The position numbers and the translations under genes are program-made. DNA of 64,000 nucleotides from Pseudogymnoascus destructans (taxonomy: Eukaryota > Ascomycota > Leotiomycetes > Thelebolales > Thelebolaceae), in assembly GCF_001641265.1 (NCBI RefSeq), contig NW_020167523.1, positions 186,001-250,000 of the forward strand. Reading direction: 5' to 3'. Shown here one piece after another: positions 30,426 to 41,694 of this stretch. The notes under the pieces were generated by a model. That model saw only the letters and a program-made list of their open reading frames with translations. It ran no database searches and had not been told where the DNA came from. Position 1 is the first letter of the stretch, and every line of letters begins with the position of its first letter.

Positions 30426-31879
30426 CTTCATTTGCTGCTCGAAGTGTACGGATATCCTCTGTTAAAAGGGTATTCTGGTGAGCTAATCGCTCAGTGCCCT
30501 TTGCTAATGCAAAGACTGTCTCAAAAAGAGGTGTTGACAAGCTTCCCTGGTGATGGGCAATCCTTTGCTTCACAAGAGTTGTCTGTGAGAGGGCCTCCGT
30601 AGGGTTGTGAGGTGTCTGGGAGACCCAAGGGTCGGCGTCGGCAGGGAGGGGTAAAGCAGGAGATGGAGTCCGTAACTTCACATCGAGCTTTAAAATAACA
30701 GCTTGAGGGTTGAAAGGCACTAGGCCAGCTCGGAATCCAGCCTGAGCGTTTTGGGTCGTTATTGACTCTATAAACGCTGCTTGGAAGGCAAGGAAGAACT
30801 CGACCTTAGTAATATGGTTAATATGAGCCTTAATAAAGATCTCGATTTGTCGCCCATATGCCCTTTTCAACACACTAAAATACCCAATGTCAAGTGGCTG
30901 GGTAAGATGGGATGAGTGAGGAGGCAAACAAAGAGTAATAATGTTGTGAGCCTTACAATACTCCTGAAATTCAGCCGATTCGTGACTCTTGTGCCCATCT
31001 AACACAAGCATTCGATATGGACCCTTCGAATGAGTAGCAGTGTGTTTACCGAAGTGTTTGATCCATTCTAGACCCGTCTCATTATTTGTCCATCCATTAA
31101 TTGTTGGCTTAACCACCCAGTCGTTTGGGAGCCTCAGTGTACCAATTCGTGAGGTGATTCTTCCCTTGCACTACTAAAAATGGAGGCACATTCCAACCCT
31201 CACTACTAATACAAGCAATCGCTGTTGCCCATTCCCGATTGCCAGGCTGAACTGCCTTGCCTCTGCCATGTCGATCCCATCATAAACCCTGTCTCGTCGA
31301 AGTTGTAGAAATCGCAATCTAGAACACCATATTTCTCCCTCATATTCCCAACAAGTCGAAACCACGCGCCAATAAGCTAGGGATCTTCGCACAAGGCCCT
31401 TGAAAGTCATAAACGCGATTAAAACGCGTCTTTAACTGTGGTTGCTGTTGTATGAATAGATGGGCCCAGAGCTTTCCTACGGGGTTCTGTCCTCACGATT
31501 TAAGAAGAAGATTAGCCATATCTTCAACACCAGCAAGTCGGGGCGCAAATCCTCTGGAATCCAGGCTGAGTATATACTGAACAATTGTATCCTCTTCTAT
31601 ATCGTTTAATTTGTGACAATTCGATCGAGCTTCGGCGCGAGGGGTTCGGCCAGCCATTCTATCGCGTAGTGTTGATTTGGGCACTTTATAGATCTTTGCA
31701 GCAGACCGACAGCTGATTTTTCTAGATATAGGATAGCTTCGATAGCAAGAATAATACTTGATTCTTGAGTTTGAATTTCCATTGTGGTGGTTGAAAAAAC
31801 GCGTATTGAAGTTAGTAGGTTGGAATGTGGGGGAAAGTGCGCGACTCGGTGATATGCGCGACTTGCTGATAAACCACGT
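30426..31879 (-). pseudogene. 5' and central part of a pogo-type element, family D
   Basis: The right terminus ends with the complement of ACGTGGTTTATCAGCAAG, followed by TA at 31880-31881. The minus-strand frames encode STLRDRMAGRTPR and QYILSLDSRGFAPR (DNA-binding part). A decayed first catalytic region (about 31174-31410) and a clean segment with VLDGHKSHES, LTQPLDIGYFSVLK and the linker as far as LRAANE follow. Several frameshifts and a deletion occur between 31116 and 31500. The catalytic DGHES is DGHKS here. Homology stops at 30426, exactly where the fragment at 22631-22992 takes over. Confidence 0.85.
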
Positions 31880-31982
31880 TAGTCATGATTATTATGATTA
31901 TTATGATTATTTGTGCTAACCCTAATGAAATACGTTAGTAATTAATTTAATTATTCTACCTCTAATATGTCTATGTAGCATA

Positions 31983-33840
31983 ACGTGCGTGCATAACGAA
32001 TGATACAACATAATGAATGATACAGTCCAATGTGCTCACTTAACAAATACTATGATAATTCCACTACAACGCTATAAATCAATTAAAGCTATGTAGAATA
32101 CTCATCCTCAGATACCTCTATTACCATCTGACAGGTGCGTGCATTGTGTTTTGTGCCACCACAGTTGCCACAGTGCCTTGCGCATGTTTCTTTCCTTGGC
32201 TTCCGACCACTCCCTGCCTGTGTTTCTTGCTTTACTTGTTGCGCAAGGTCCCTCTCATCTTGTAACTCTTGTGCTTCGTGTTGTGTAAGTGATCCTCCTT
32301 GCTGTAGGCGTGTTTTTTTAGCCCTTCTGTGTTTGCTAAGTTGTTCCATCCCTTGCTGAAGCATTTCATTCTCTGCTTTTAAGAATGCTAATTGATACAT
32401 CATCTGTGATGCTCCCTTTGCAAATTGGTCAACAGCATTGTAAATAGAGGTTGGTGAGCTATTTTGATGATGTGCAATTCGATTTTTAATGAAAGCTGTC
32501 TGTGATAAGGCTTCATTTTGGTTATTTGGTGTCTGGGAAACCCAAGGTTGAGCGGTGCTAGGGCGGGAGTTTTGTGGTGTCGGGGTTCTAAATCTGAGAT
32601 CAAGCATACAAACCACACTATCAGGATCAAATGGGAAAAGCCCAGTGCCTCGGAAGCCTCCTCGGATGTTCTTTTCAGTCATTGCAATAAAGAAAGCAGC
32701 GTGAAATGCGGGAAAGAAGTCATTCTTCATAATATGCGTGATGTGAGCCTGCATCATGTTTTCGATTTGCTGCCCATAAGCCCTTTTCAGTGGGCCAAAA
32801 CACCCAACATTGATTGGTTGGAGGATATGAGAAGAATGAGCCGGCATACATAGAGTGATAATATTGTTTTCCTTGCAGTATTCCCCAAATTCGTCTGAGT
32901 GATGGCTTTCATGACCATCAATGATCAACAAACGATAACCACCTACAGTTCGATGTTTTGTATGCTTCTCAAAATGTCAGATCCAATCCATGCCTTTCTC
33001 ATTTGTTGTCCAACCATTATCTGTAACAGCAATTACCCAGTTTGGTGGAAATCCGCTGTTTTCATACCAAGACGTGAGGTGGTTTTTGCCTGCAACAATA
33101 ATAAATGGTGGAATCGCCCAGCCTTGGGAATTAACACCCTGTATTACTGTAGCCCATTCACGATTGCCAGGCTGTACTTTCTTTGCCTTCATACGTCCAT
33201 CAGAGCTTGTTACCACTGTTGCAGTTGAAATAATGCCCATCATAAACCCTGTCTCATCGAAGTTGTAAATATCTGCATCGTGGATGCCGTACTTCACAAT
33301 TGTGTTTCGCACAAGCTCAAACCAGCTACAAATAATTACTGGGTCTTCGCATTTAGCCCTCTGATAGTCGTATTTGCGCTGGAACCTTATTTTGAGTTCT
33401 ATGCGACGTTTAACAAAGTTGGAAGCCCAGCACGTCTTGACAGGTAATGCGTCGCGTGTCGCGAGAAGTCGATTTGCAATCTCCCACAACAGACAATCGG
33501 GGAGGAAATCCTTTAGCAGCTAGGTCGAGAATATACTGGACAAGGATTGATTCCTCTAAGTCGGTCATTTTCTGCAAATTGGCAGAAATATCACGTCGTG
33601 AATGCATACCATGCTTACGACGACTAAGCTTCTGATGATCGACAGAATAGAGCTTTCCAGCAGCTCGAGCACTTAGCTTAGGGTCATTTTGCATCACCTG
33701 AAGAGCTAATATAACTTGGCGTTCATCATTTTTCTGCGGCATCTTTTGTTGTGCAGGGATTTACTGTTTACTAGCGGAGTTGTGTGGATTCAAGGTAGTG
33801 TATCATTCGTTATGTTGTATCATTCGTTATGCACGCACGT
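31983..33840 (-). mobile_element. Pogo/Fot1-type transposon, family E, copy 1
   Basis: A 1858-bp element lies between TA duplications (31981-31982 and 33841-33842). The inverted termini start ACGTGCGTGCATAACGAATG and carry two AACGAATGATACA iterations. Both ends are complete; the gene inside is broken. Confidence 0.93.
32089..33742 (-). pseudogene. Pogo-type transposase, family E, broken
   Basis: The start is at 33742 (MPQKNDERQ). A 2-nt deletion near 33480 shifts the frame after SVVGD. A TGA near 32970 replaces the CGA arginine codon seen in copy 2 (WIRHFEK). Intact parts show IYNFDETGF, IDGHESHHS and LQPINVGCF, where aspartate of the third catalytic motif is changed to asparagine. A basic tail and a diverged knuckle (CGNCGGTKHNARTC) follow. 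Closest relatives in the window are family C, and copy 2 at 45053. Confidence 0.88.
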
Positions 33841-33871
33841 TACTTAAAATGCAAAATTAATACAAAAAATA

Positions 33872-33971
33872 TGCCCACATTCAGAGTTGAACTGAAGACC
33901 TCGGCATCACGATGTATCATGTGACCATGAATTATACTAGTGCCGCGCTCTACCAACTGAGCTATGGGGGC
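33872..33971 (-). tRNA. tRNA-Thr (anticodon AGU) with a 27-nt intron
   Basis: On the minus strand the acceptor GCCCCCA pairs with TGTGGGC (one C-T mismatch at pair 5-68). The D-arm is GCTC-AGTTGGTA-GAGC and the anticodon stem CGGCA/TGCCG. The anticodon AGT (33936-33938) is followed by A37 and a 27-nt insert at the usual nuclear intron site. The T-arm is TTCAG-TTCAACT-CTGAA, then discriminator A. A run of six T follows directly, a pol III terminator. Mature length is 73 nt. It lies 31 bp from pogo-E. Confidence 0.85.
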
Positions 33972-34260
33972 TGATAGTTATTATTAGCACCTATAATATG
34001 ACTCTTATGCATCGGACAAAAGGAACCCCTACCCTTTCCCCCTTCCAACCCTTCCAACGGCATTTGTAAGATCAGGTGATCACATGATCACGATATCAAT
34101 CCATGCGCCTTCAAGCTACTATCCCCCCCTGAATGATTGTCACCATCCACTATTTTGTCAAAAGGCCTCTGCCAGTGATCTCATCTTATTTACGCCTTTT
34201 TACCTAAACCGATCGCTATAAGTGGGTTTCCACAAACTTCAAAATAGCGGGTCTTTACAA

Positions 34261-34845
34261 TCATTCGGGGGGGATAGTAGTACTACTAGTACTCACACTT
34301 CCCTTCTTCCTCAACCCACTCCTAACCCCCATCCACCCATCTCTCGCCCTCACCTGCCCCAACCTCCGACTTAGCGTCGAGAAATTCAACTGCTGTGCAT
34401 ACCCCATCGCCTGGCCCATCGTCCCCCTTGGCGTCTTCGCCGGCGGTACCTCCGCCCTACTCTCCCTCGCACCCTCCCAATCGCTCCCCTCATTCCACTC
34501 CTCCGTTAACCGCCACAGCGGTACCTTCGCCCGCCTCGCCTCCTTCTTACGCATCTTCTCTAGCGCGCCCATCATCACCTCCCAGCTCTCTACGACGCCC
34601 ATTCCGGCCCGGCGCGTGCAGTTGCAGTCGCATCCCCTAGCGCATATCATGTCGTCTTTTGTTACCTCCTCGTCGTCCTATGAGAAGAGGTAGGCGTCGA
34701 GACAGATCTAGTGCGATGCGCAGCCGCAGGACAGACAGGCAACATAGTCGCCGGTGATGGGCTCGATGCAGATGACGTATTTAAGCTGCCGCTTCGTTAT
34801 TTTGCAGCGCTCGTAGCGACCGACTGCACCGCCAAGAGTAGAGGT
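34261..34845 (-). pseudogene. Cysteine-containing hypothetical protein, decayed
   Basis: A minus-strand frame reads RYERCKITKRQLKYVICIEP and YVACLSCGCASH, then a stop, a few codons, a second stop, and DDMICARGCDCNCTRR. It continues through a basic helical region (LEKMRKKEARRAK) to a stop at 34261. Cysteines recur in pairs (CLSCGC, CDCNC), hinting at a metal-binding or disulphide-rich protein. The two stops (near 34709 and 34679) disable it. The upstream part is disrupted by the palindrome at 34868-35252. Family unknown. Confidence 0.45.
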
Positions 34846-34867
34846 TGAAGAGGAATTGAGAGGTTCG

Positions 34868-35252
34868 AGGCGATGCTCGTGCTTGAGGCAGTATGCCCGA
34901 TGGAGAGGCCGCGGTCCGAAATAGGCTAGTAGGTGTCCTGTTTGCGAGGAATATTGGTGAGGGCGGCATGTCATGGTCCAGCGAATGGATCGATGCCGCA
35001 TTCGGTTTTGAGAATGGTGGCGATGGGGGACCAGGGGTGAAGTATTCTGGCAGTGAGTTTGAAGAGGAATTGAGAGGTTCGAGGCGATGCTCGTGCTTGA
35101 GGCAGTTCTCAAAACCGAATGCGGCATCGATCCATTCGCTGGACCATGACATGCCGCCCTCACCAATATTCCTCGCAAACAGGACACCTACTAGCCTATT
35201 TCGGACCGCGGCCTCTCCATCGGGCATACTGCCTCAAGCACGAGCATCGCCT
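34868..35252. repeat. Large fold-back inverted repeat, 147-bp arms
   Basis: Arms 34868-35014 and 35106-35252 are exact reverse complements by eye, with a 91-bp spacer. In addition, about 46 bp at 34847-34892 recurs directly at 35061-35106, ending at the start of the inverted arm. This arrangement indicates a local template-switch rearrangement. Confidence 0.9.
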
Positions 35253-36087
35253 TCCCTAGTCTAAATATCAATTGATAGATGGATCTTTTGAGTGACAATG
35301 GCAAGTTCATCTTAAAGATCTTTATGTCAAGTTTGATATTGTTAAAGGGACTAGTTTTTGACAGTATTTTGAGTAGGAAGGCAGCTTTTGACATGGCAAT
35401 TTAGATACTTTAAAAGAGCCTTGAATTGAGGCAATTTGCACTTTTTGAAAGCAATAGAATCAAAACAGCAATCTACTCAATAAGAAGCTCTTCAAATATT
35501 GCTGATTTAAAGACTTAAGCGTATCTATTATCAGTTATCACTCGTTTCCATTTAGGGGCAGCTCTAGCAAATGCAGCTTCAATCCTACCTTTGACAACCT
35601 CATGCTGTTGGACCTTTGTATCCCTCTTGGTATACGCCTTTGTAAGGTGTGCTGCTATTGATCAAGTGCCTCCTATATGCTTGTAGCTCACTAAGCAGTG
35701 TAGGCATCACCAATACAGCTCGCTGTTAACCAACAAGACCGCATCTAGACCACCTTCTATATGCTGCCAAACCCATGAAGTCCTTAACTGCTGCTTTGAT
35801 AGAGTGCTTCTTGCTTTGGTAGATGTGAGGGTTTCAAAACCCCATTGATCGATTGCGTATCCTCTGACATTTTTTTTGTATGATTTGGGCGTGTTTTCGT
35901 TAAGGTACCACGGTTCTCATAATAGGCAAAAGGGGATGGTTTGCTCAGATGCGGAAATATCTTCATTTTTCACAGGGGTAGCACAGACTAGAGCACAAAC
36001 CAACTACACTGATAGTGCAAACTTCTCACACTGATAGTGCGAATATCCTCACACTGCACGCACTAAACTGTTGACATGCCTGAGAAG
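35253..36087. other. Decayed DNA, possible gene relic
   Basis: On the minus strand, about 35530-35810, conceptual fragments such as IKAAVKDFMGLAAYRRW, LPTLLSELQAYRRHL and VVKGRIEAAFARAAPKWKR can be read across stops and one frame change. This looks like an old coding region, not recognised. Short CACTGATAGTGC repeats occur at 36007-36040. Confidence 0.35.
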
Positions 36088-36310
36088 GATTACCAAGCGA
36101 TGTCTCCATCACAGCTTCCTTGGAGTCTTTAAGTTCTTGATATAGAAAGAACGATTTCCAACCATGTCTCAATCGCAGCTTCCTCGAGAGCCTCCAAACT
36201 CTAGGTATAGAAGGAACGATTACAAGCAATACCTCCATCGTAGCTTCCTCGGAACCTTCAAGTTCTGGATATGGAAAGAACGATTACCAATCAAAGCCGC
36301 AGTCGTAGCT
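36088..36310. repeat. Diverged 65-bp tandem repeat, about 3.5 units
   Basis: Units start at 36088, 36153, 36218 and 36282 (partial) with GATTWCCAA or GATTACAA, and contain CGCAGCTTCCTC-like and GAAAGAACGATT words. Divergence between units is substantial, so the array is old. Confidence 0.85.
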
Positions 36311-36636
36311 TCCGATATAATAAAAAAAACTTGAGAATCTACCATAGTAGCACGGAATTCGAGGGTATATTATGCCCCAGGAATTTCCCCCCGTGTTACC
36401 CTAGTCCTCTCGTAGTATCCCACGCTCGATTAGAAGTCCTTGCTATCGCGGCGCACGAGTGATGCCCTGTGTTAGCACTTGATGCCTGATTTAGCTGAAA
36501 TTATGTCTTATTTTCCGAAGCTATAGCTATAGATGGCAGATACATCAAACCTTCCACCATTTTCTTTAAAAATGAACCTCCCAAAAGTTACTTTACATTC
36601 AGGCGCCGACCGCTTACCCCCCGCAACCAGAGATAC
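36311..36636. other. Intergenic DNA, no gene seen
   Basis: This is the 3' flank of the membrane-protein gene. No feature was recognised. Confidence 0.5.
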
Positions 36637-37963
36637 TTAAACCTTATGTAAACCCTCCGCTCTCTTTTTTTCCACCCACTCCGCCGCAACATCTTCCCAC
36701 AGCTTCTTCTCATTCCCCCTAAGGTCACCTGGGAAGAATGATCCAATCATACTCTGCCCCAACTTCTCATATTTCCTCTCCACTGCCAGTAACGTGTTCA
36801 TAACCTTTACATCTCCTACAACGTCGAGGTAATCAATTGGTACCCCCAGCGCCTTAGGCTGTCGTTTCCACCCTGCAACAAACATATTCTGCAGAATACC
36901 GACTCCTCCAACCGCAATCAAAAACCATGCTGAGTCCGTGATCGCTGAGCTCGTGATGAGTAATACGATCCAGAGAAGTCCCAAGAATATGGTGGCCAGT
37001 TGTGCGAAGAGTGTAATCGAAGGAGCATCCAGATTGTCGAATCCAGTTGCCAAATCCTCCAGATCTAGCCCACGTCCGCCGCTAATAATCGCAATGGCAT
37101 GCTGTGCGCCGTTTCCGCGGGTTAGGATAAAGTTTTTCTTGCTTCGTTTATTGAGACGTCTGCACGCCCATTTCTCAACGCCCCACTGAGATAGCGCACC
37201 CATACTGTAACATAGAACTGATGCACCGCCCGTGATGAGTAGCACACTCCAATCTCCCCAAATACCACACGAGATGGCTGCAATACCTAGCTGGACCACA
37301 GTCGTTATCAAGCCTGACCAGTGCAGAAGATCGTGTCCTGGCTTGCCAGCTTCAATCGTCTGACTCGGTTCCCAGAAGCTGACTACCAAGCCAGCTTGCC
37401 TTGGTCGAGAGACCTCTGCGCCGGAACCGTCACACTCTTTTTCTGCTATGCCCTTGTCAAATTTCCAGCGGGTATCAATGAGAGACTGAGTGATATTATG
37501 CACGGCCAAGCCCATCCATGCCTCGTAGTCACGCACTATGCGGCCAATAACAAAAGAGTTGTTGCCTCGGACGTAGCCATTCTTTCCATTAATGACTTCA
37601 CACGGGCAGTCTGCGCCAGGCATGAGTTTATTTTCACCAACAGCGCTGCAAATTGCTGTGGTGGCATAGGAGACCCAGCCTAGAGATCTATTAGCAGACG
37701 GAGCCGGAGCTAGTCGTCTGTGAGAGTACACAGAGGTCATGCTATGCATTGTTTGGTTACATACCAAAAGAGAATGCTACGGGTGTCACGGGACCACCTG
37801 CGAGTTGTGCAAGAGCCCGGGTAATTACGTCGCCTCCAAGGAGGAGAAGGATAGTGAAAGCATAGTTTGAAGGATTTGCCCATTCGTTGGCAAAACTCTC
37901 AGTGGGTGCGTTCGTATCGAAGTCCCGTCTTGGAAATAATTGGGAGAATGGTGCTGGAGCCAT
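36637..37963 (-). CDS. Multi-pass membrane protein of unknown function, two exons
   Basis: Exons are 37765-37963 and 36637-37709; a 55-bp intron (GTATGT...CTAG) joins a 423-aa frame. An alternative splice (GTAACC donor at 37760, CACAG acceptor) would change only a few residues. The start ATG at 37963 gives MAPAPFSQ. Hydrophobic segments lie at about 34-56, 199-217, 219-240, 298-318 and 326-346, so five membrane passes are likely. A long, cysteine-containing loop (88-195) lies between the first and second, and a charged C-terminal tail (DVAAEWVEKKRAE) ends the protein. I recognise no transporter or enzyme motif. It is divergent from the HET gene, with about 0.83 kb between starts, a pairing that suggests but does not prove joint function. 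Confidence 0.8.
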
Positions 37964-38795
37964 GGTTGGATCCGATATGGAAAGGTCAATCACAACTGCA
38001 GGATCATGTCAATGATGATAAGAAGTCAAATCTGTCGCCAATAGTGAGCACAGTGTTGTAGGCACGAAAACGGAAAGATGAAGACGTGTTGAAGCATCGA
38101 GAAATTCAAAACATATTCCACATGGTACAGTAAGCGAGTAAGACCCGTTCAGCCCCAGTAGTCACGGGACTTAATTGGCTAAGCCACCAAGTACTAGAAG
38201 TAGATGGCATGGAGGGTAGGAGGGAGGGTCAAAGTGCAACGCCAAAAGGTGTACGATATACGATATATTGTAAGGAGCTATAGGCAAAGAATCAAGAGTA
38301 GAGTATCTACTCCGTACACTAGGTCGGGAGTTTAGGTTACTCTGGTCCGCTAACGTTTCGGGCCCTGGAACTAAGGGAACAGCGGCATCCTGACTGACAC
38401 TTGACACGTTCTGACCCTCAATTCTCCCATCTAACCAATCAGCGTTAGGGTTGGCATTGCGCGGCTGAGTCTCCTCCCTTACGGATCCTCACAAGTAAAA
38501 GGTAAGGTAGCAATACAGCACAAGCTGCAGACGACTGTAACTAGGATAGATAGGCATGTAAGGTTTTGGGTTTCTTACGTGATTAAATTCTCAGCTGTTG
38601 TACCCTTGATGATAGGGCTTCGGGGTAATCTTTAATGCCTGCCTGCCCCGCACCGTTATCTTTAAGACCACCAACACCCATCTATAACGGCAGCCGCTGT
38701 CTGGGACAAAATAAGCCTTACTACAACTCCGACGATCTCAACACTACCACCAGTCAAAGCAAAGCGCTGCGAAACAAGCGTGTCTAACTTGTAAT
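37964..38795. other. Divergent promoter region
   Basis: This is the spacer between the membrane-protein and HET-domain genes. No further gene is supportable. It should contain both promoters. Confidence 0.5.
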
Positions 38796-41694
38796 ATGGA
38801 TCATTTTCCGATACTTTCCTCCACGCAGAAGCCGTGGCCAGACTTCCCGGCGCTGACCTTGGAGGATTACGATGCCGCTCAGCTGCCGTTGATTGTCCAA
38901 CCAAAGGATGACGCACGGTATCGTCTTTCAGAGAAAGATTTTGATGATTTTCCCTTCTTCTGGCTGGAAGATCAACGTCTACATATAGGCAATGAGTTCA
39001 ACGAGTGGAAAGACCATCTTATGGATCCTAGTAAGTAGATATTATATCATGGCAAAGTATTTACGGCTAATGGATATTTTAGATGAAACACTGACACCTC
39101 TAGCAGAGAAGCTAATGCTGAAGCTTAAACTTGGGTCTCGCAAGCAGGAAAGGTGTAGATCCATCGATGAGGATCGACTTTGGTCTGCTAAGAAGCATGT
39201 CTACGATTTTTCCAACTATCCTGACTTGGAAGCTGCAATCTTTGTCCAGAACAAGTATTATTTTGGAGCCATCAATGAGGTGCTGGCCTTTGATAAGCCA
39301 ATACCGACTTTGGAGTTCGTAATAGAGCGAGCTGATGGGGAATGGGTCCTATGTACGACGAAGTTGAATGACTATATATCGAGCTGGGCAGGCCATTTGA
39401 ACAGTCTTGGAGAAGCTGAGCGGACTCAGCGCCTCAGTAAAACAAAGGGGTTCCTCGAACATATGTTGAAGAGGCGCTGGCACAGGGACAGACATCATCT
39501 CCTTCGGGTTTCCGCATCGGTGCAGATTCTGGCACGTACGATACAAGCAGCCATGATTTGGTATTGGAAAATATACATGAATGCCACTGAACGGCTAGGC
39601 GATCACGACGAGTGTTTGGAAATTTCCGGCTGGTGCAAGTCGATGGCACCGAAATCATTTCACTATCTTACCCCATTGACCCCGTACTATGCCTCTGCGA
39701 TTGATTCGCACTTGGACAGACACCACAATCACACGAAATGCACGGGTAAAATATGTGAAACGTTTACTATCGAAGACGAAAGCACCTATCGGACAAAACA
39801 TACACCAGAATGCGACGGCACCTGTGGCGACGTCGAAATAGACTCACAGAGCTTACACGATCTGATCATGCAAGGGAAAATACCAATTGTTTCCCTATCA
39901 CTTGGGCCTGATGGCAAGCTGAACACCGAAGTGACACATTCTGGCAATGTTCCCCATTATATAGCCATCTCTCATGTATGGTCTGATGGGCTGGGAAACC
40001 CACATGGAAACGCCTTGCCACACTGCGAACTCCTGAAAATATTTCGCATGCTTGAGGAATGGCCTCTGAAGCACGCGAAGCCCGATTGGATGAACAGCTT
40101 TCTTAATCCAATGGACATGGCCAAAAAACGAATGGAATCCACGGGAGTAGACCCTCTGGCACTACAGAAAGTGAAGGAGGTACGGGAAGTTATGGAGTCT
40201 ATGGCTGAAGAGCATGTAGACAAGTGGCTCGACACTCTAAAAGCTAGCGGTCAATATCAAAAGGTAAATCTATGGATGGATACAATATGCATACCGCATA
40301 ATAAGGAGTCTCGCAAGATCGCCATCACTCAAATCAACGATGTCTACTCCGGCTCGTTCTACACCATCGCCTTGGACGCCGGACTAGAGAGCTTACCGAA
40401 CACCGCGTCAAGTACGGAGATTTTCCTGCGCCTGGAACTGTCGTCATGGAAAGGCCGATGCTGGACCTTTCTCGAGCGCGAAAGAAGCACCTACCATCTA
40501 CGGATCAAGGTAGGGAATCGTCTGGTAGACATAGTCGAATCCTTTGAGTTCGACGAGCTTGACGGGCTGTATCAATTCACTTCATTTTACATAGGAAAAC
40601 TCCGTTCTTTCAACAACTGGTGCAAGTTGAACGGCACTCTTAAACTAAAGGGGTTTCAGGGCTTGAACCCCATGGGACTGTTTAGCTCTCCTGGGGAGAT
40701 CCAAGAGGACAAGCTTCTCGACCTGCTTAACGATTTTCTCAAAGTTACGGATGAATCAGTAGAGTCAATGGCCACATGGGGAGCCACGCCGCATGGCCAA
40801 TACGCGGAATCCTTCTCTCTACTCAAGTGCATCAAAGGACAGATACAACAAAGATTTTTCGGGACATATATGGGATTTTTGGACCAAAAGTTGAATATGA
40901 TTACCACATGGAACGAGTTAGCCGCCCGATCAACAACCCGAGCTTCTGATAGGCTCATAATCTTCGTCTCTAGTCTGGATATGGCAAGAAACTCTGGTAC
41001 TCTAAGTGAGATAGTGCAACTAAAGAAAGAAGAGAGAATGGAGGCCTGGATTCGGAAGCAGAGGGTAATTCCGCTTGAATTTCTCTTTTTGAGGTCATCA
41101 CGTCTGCTGACCCCGGGGTTGCGGTGGGCACCAAACGATGTGTATCCAAAGGAGCTTGGGGGTGGAGTAACGCCACGCTCGGTGGACGAGCTAGAATTGC
41201 GAGTCACACGACCAGGGATTCTGTTGACACTTGATATGGAATTCAAGCTAAACACGCAGCCACATAAATTAGAAGCAAAAGATGCAACTGGGAAATATTA
41301 TGAAATTCCATGGGATACAGCGACCATAACAGACGGAAAGATAAAGTACAGTGTCATACGTTCCCTAGATGTGGGCCAACCTTCTAAGCCGACATTGAAA
41401 TTTCCTAAAGGGGACAGGATAGGGCTTATTTTCCGCTTCGCGATGGACCCAAATGATATTATAGCCGCCGCAATTGTCCACGTCCACTCAGAATCTCCCG
41501 ACGAGATACATGTAACATTTCACGATACAGTTAGTATCCGACTAGACGACGAGCTAAGCCCACAGGACCCGACGGTGGATCCGACAAAACGGTCTAAACT
41601 GGATAGATTTCTACTGGGAAAATCACCAACTAACGAGGAAATGAATTACTTTTGGAACTTTGAGCTAGTTGAGAAGAAATGGGTTGTGGGTTGA
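38796..41694 (+). CDS. HET-domain protein (heterokaryon incompatibility type)
   Basis: Exons are 38796-39030 and 39083-41694. A 52-bp intron (GTAAGT...TTTTAG) leaves a 948-aa frame. The HET domain spans roughly residues 370-500. It begins YIAISHVWSDGLGN (I372) and contains LWMDTICIPHN (475-485), then RKIAITQINDVYSGS and RCWTFLERE. In known HET proteins this domain triggers cell death after fusion of unlike strains. About 370 residues precede it, including two Cys/His clusters (HTKCTGKICETF, HTPECDGTCGD). About 430 residues follow, without ankyrin, WD or NACHT repeats that I can see. The gene is intact and shows no sign of decay despite the transposons on both sides. Its role in allorecognition is inference from the domain. 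Confidence 0.9.

Noticed and set aside
34893..35264. Protein-coding genes on both strands with the same MPDGEAAVRN sequence
   Set aside because: The duplicate reading is a consequence of the 147-bp palindrome; no independent coding evidence exists.
36007..36310. CRISPR-like array
   Set aside because: Units are contiguous diverged tandem repeats without spacers, and the DNA is fungal.
38171..38407. Short minus-strand ORF in the HET/membrane-protein spacer
   Set aside because: It lacks an ATG, has no recognisable domain and lies in a probable promoter region.
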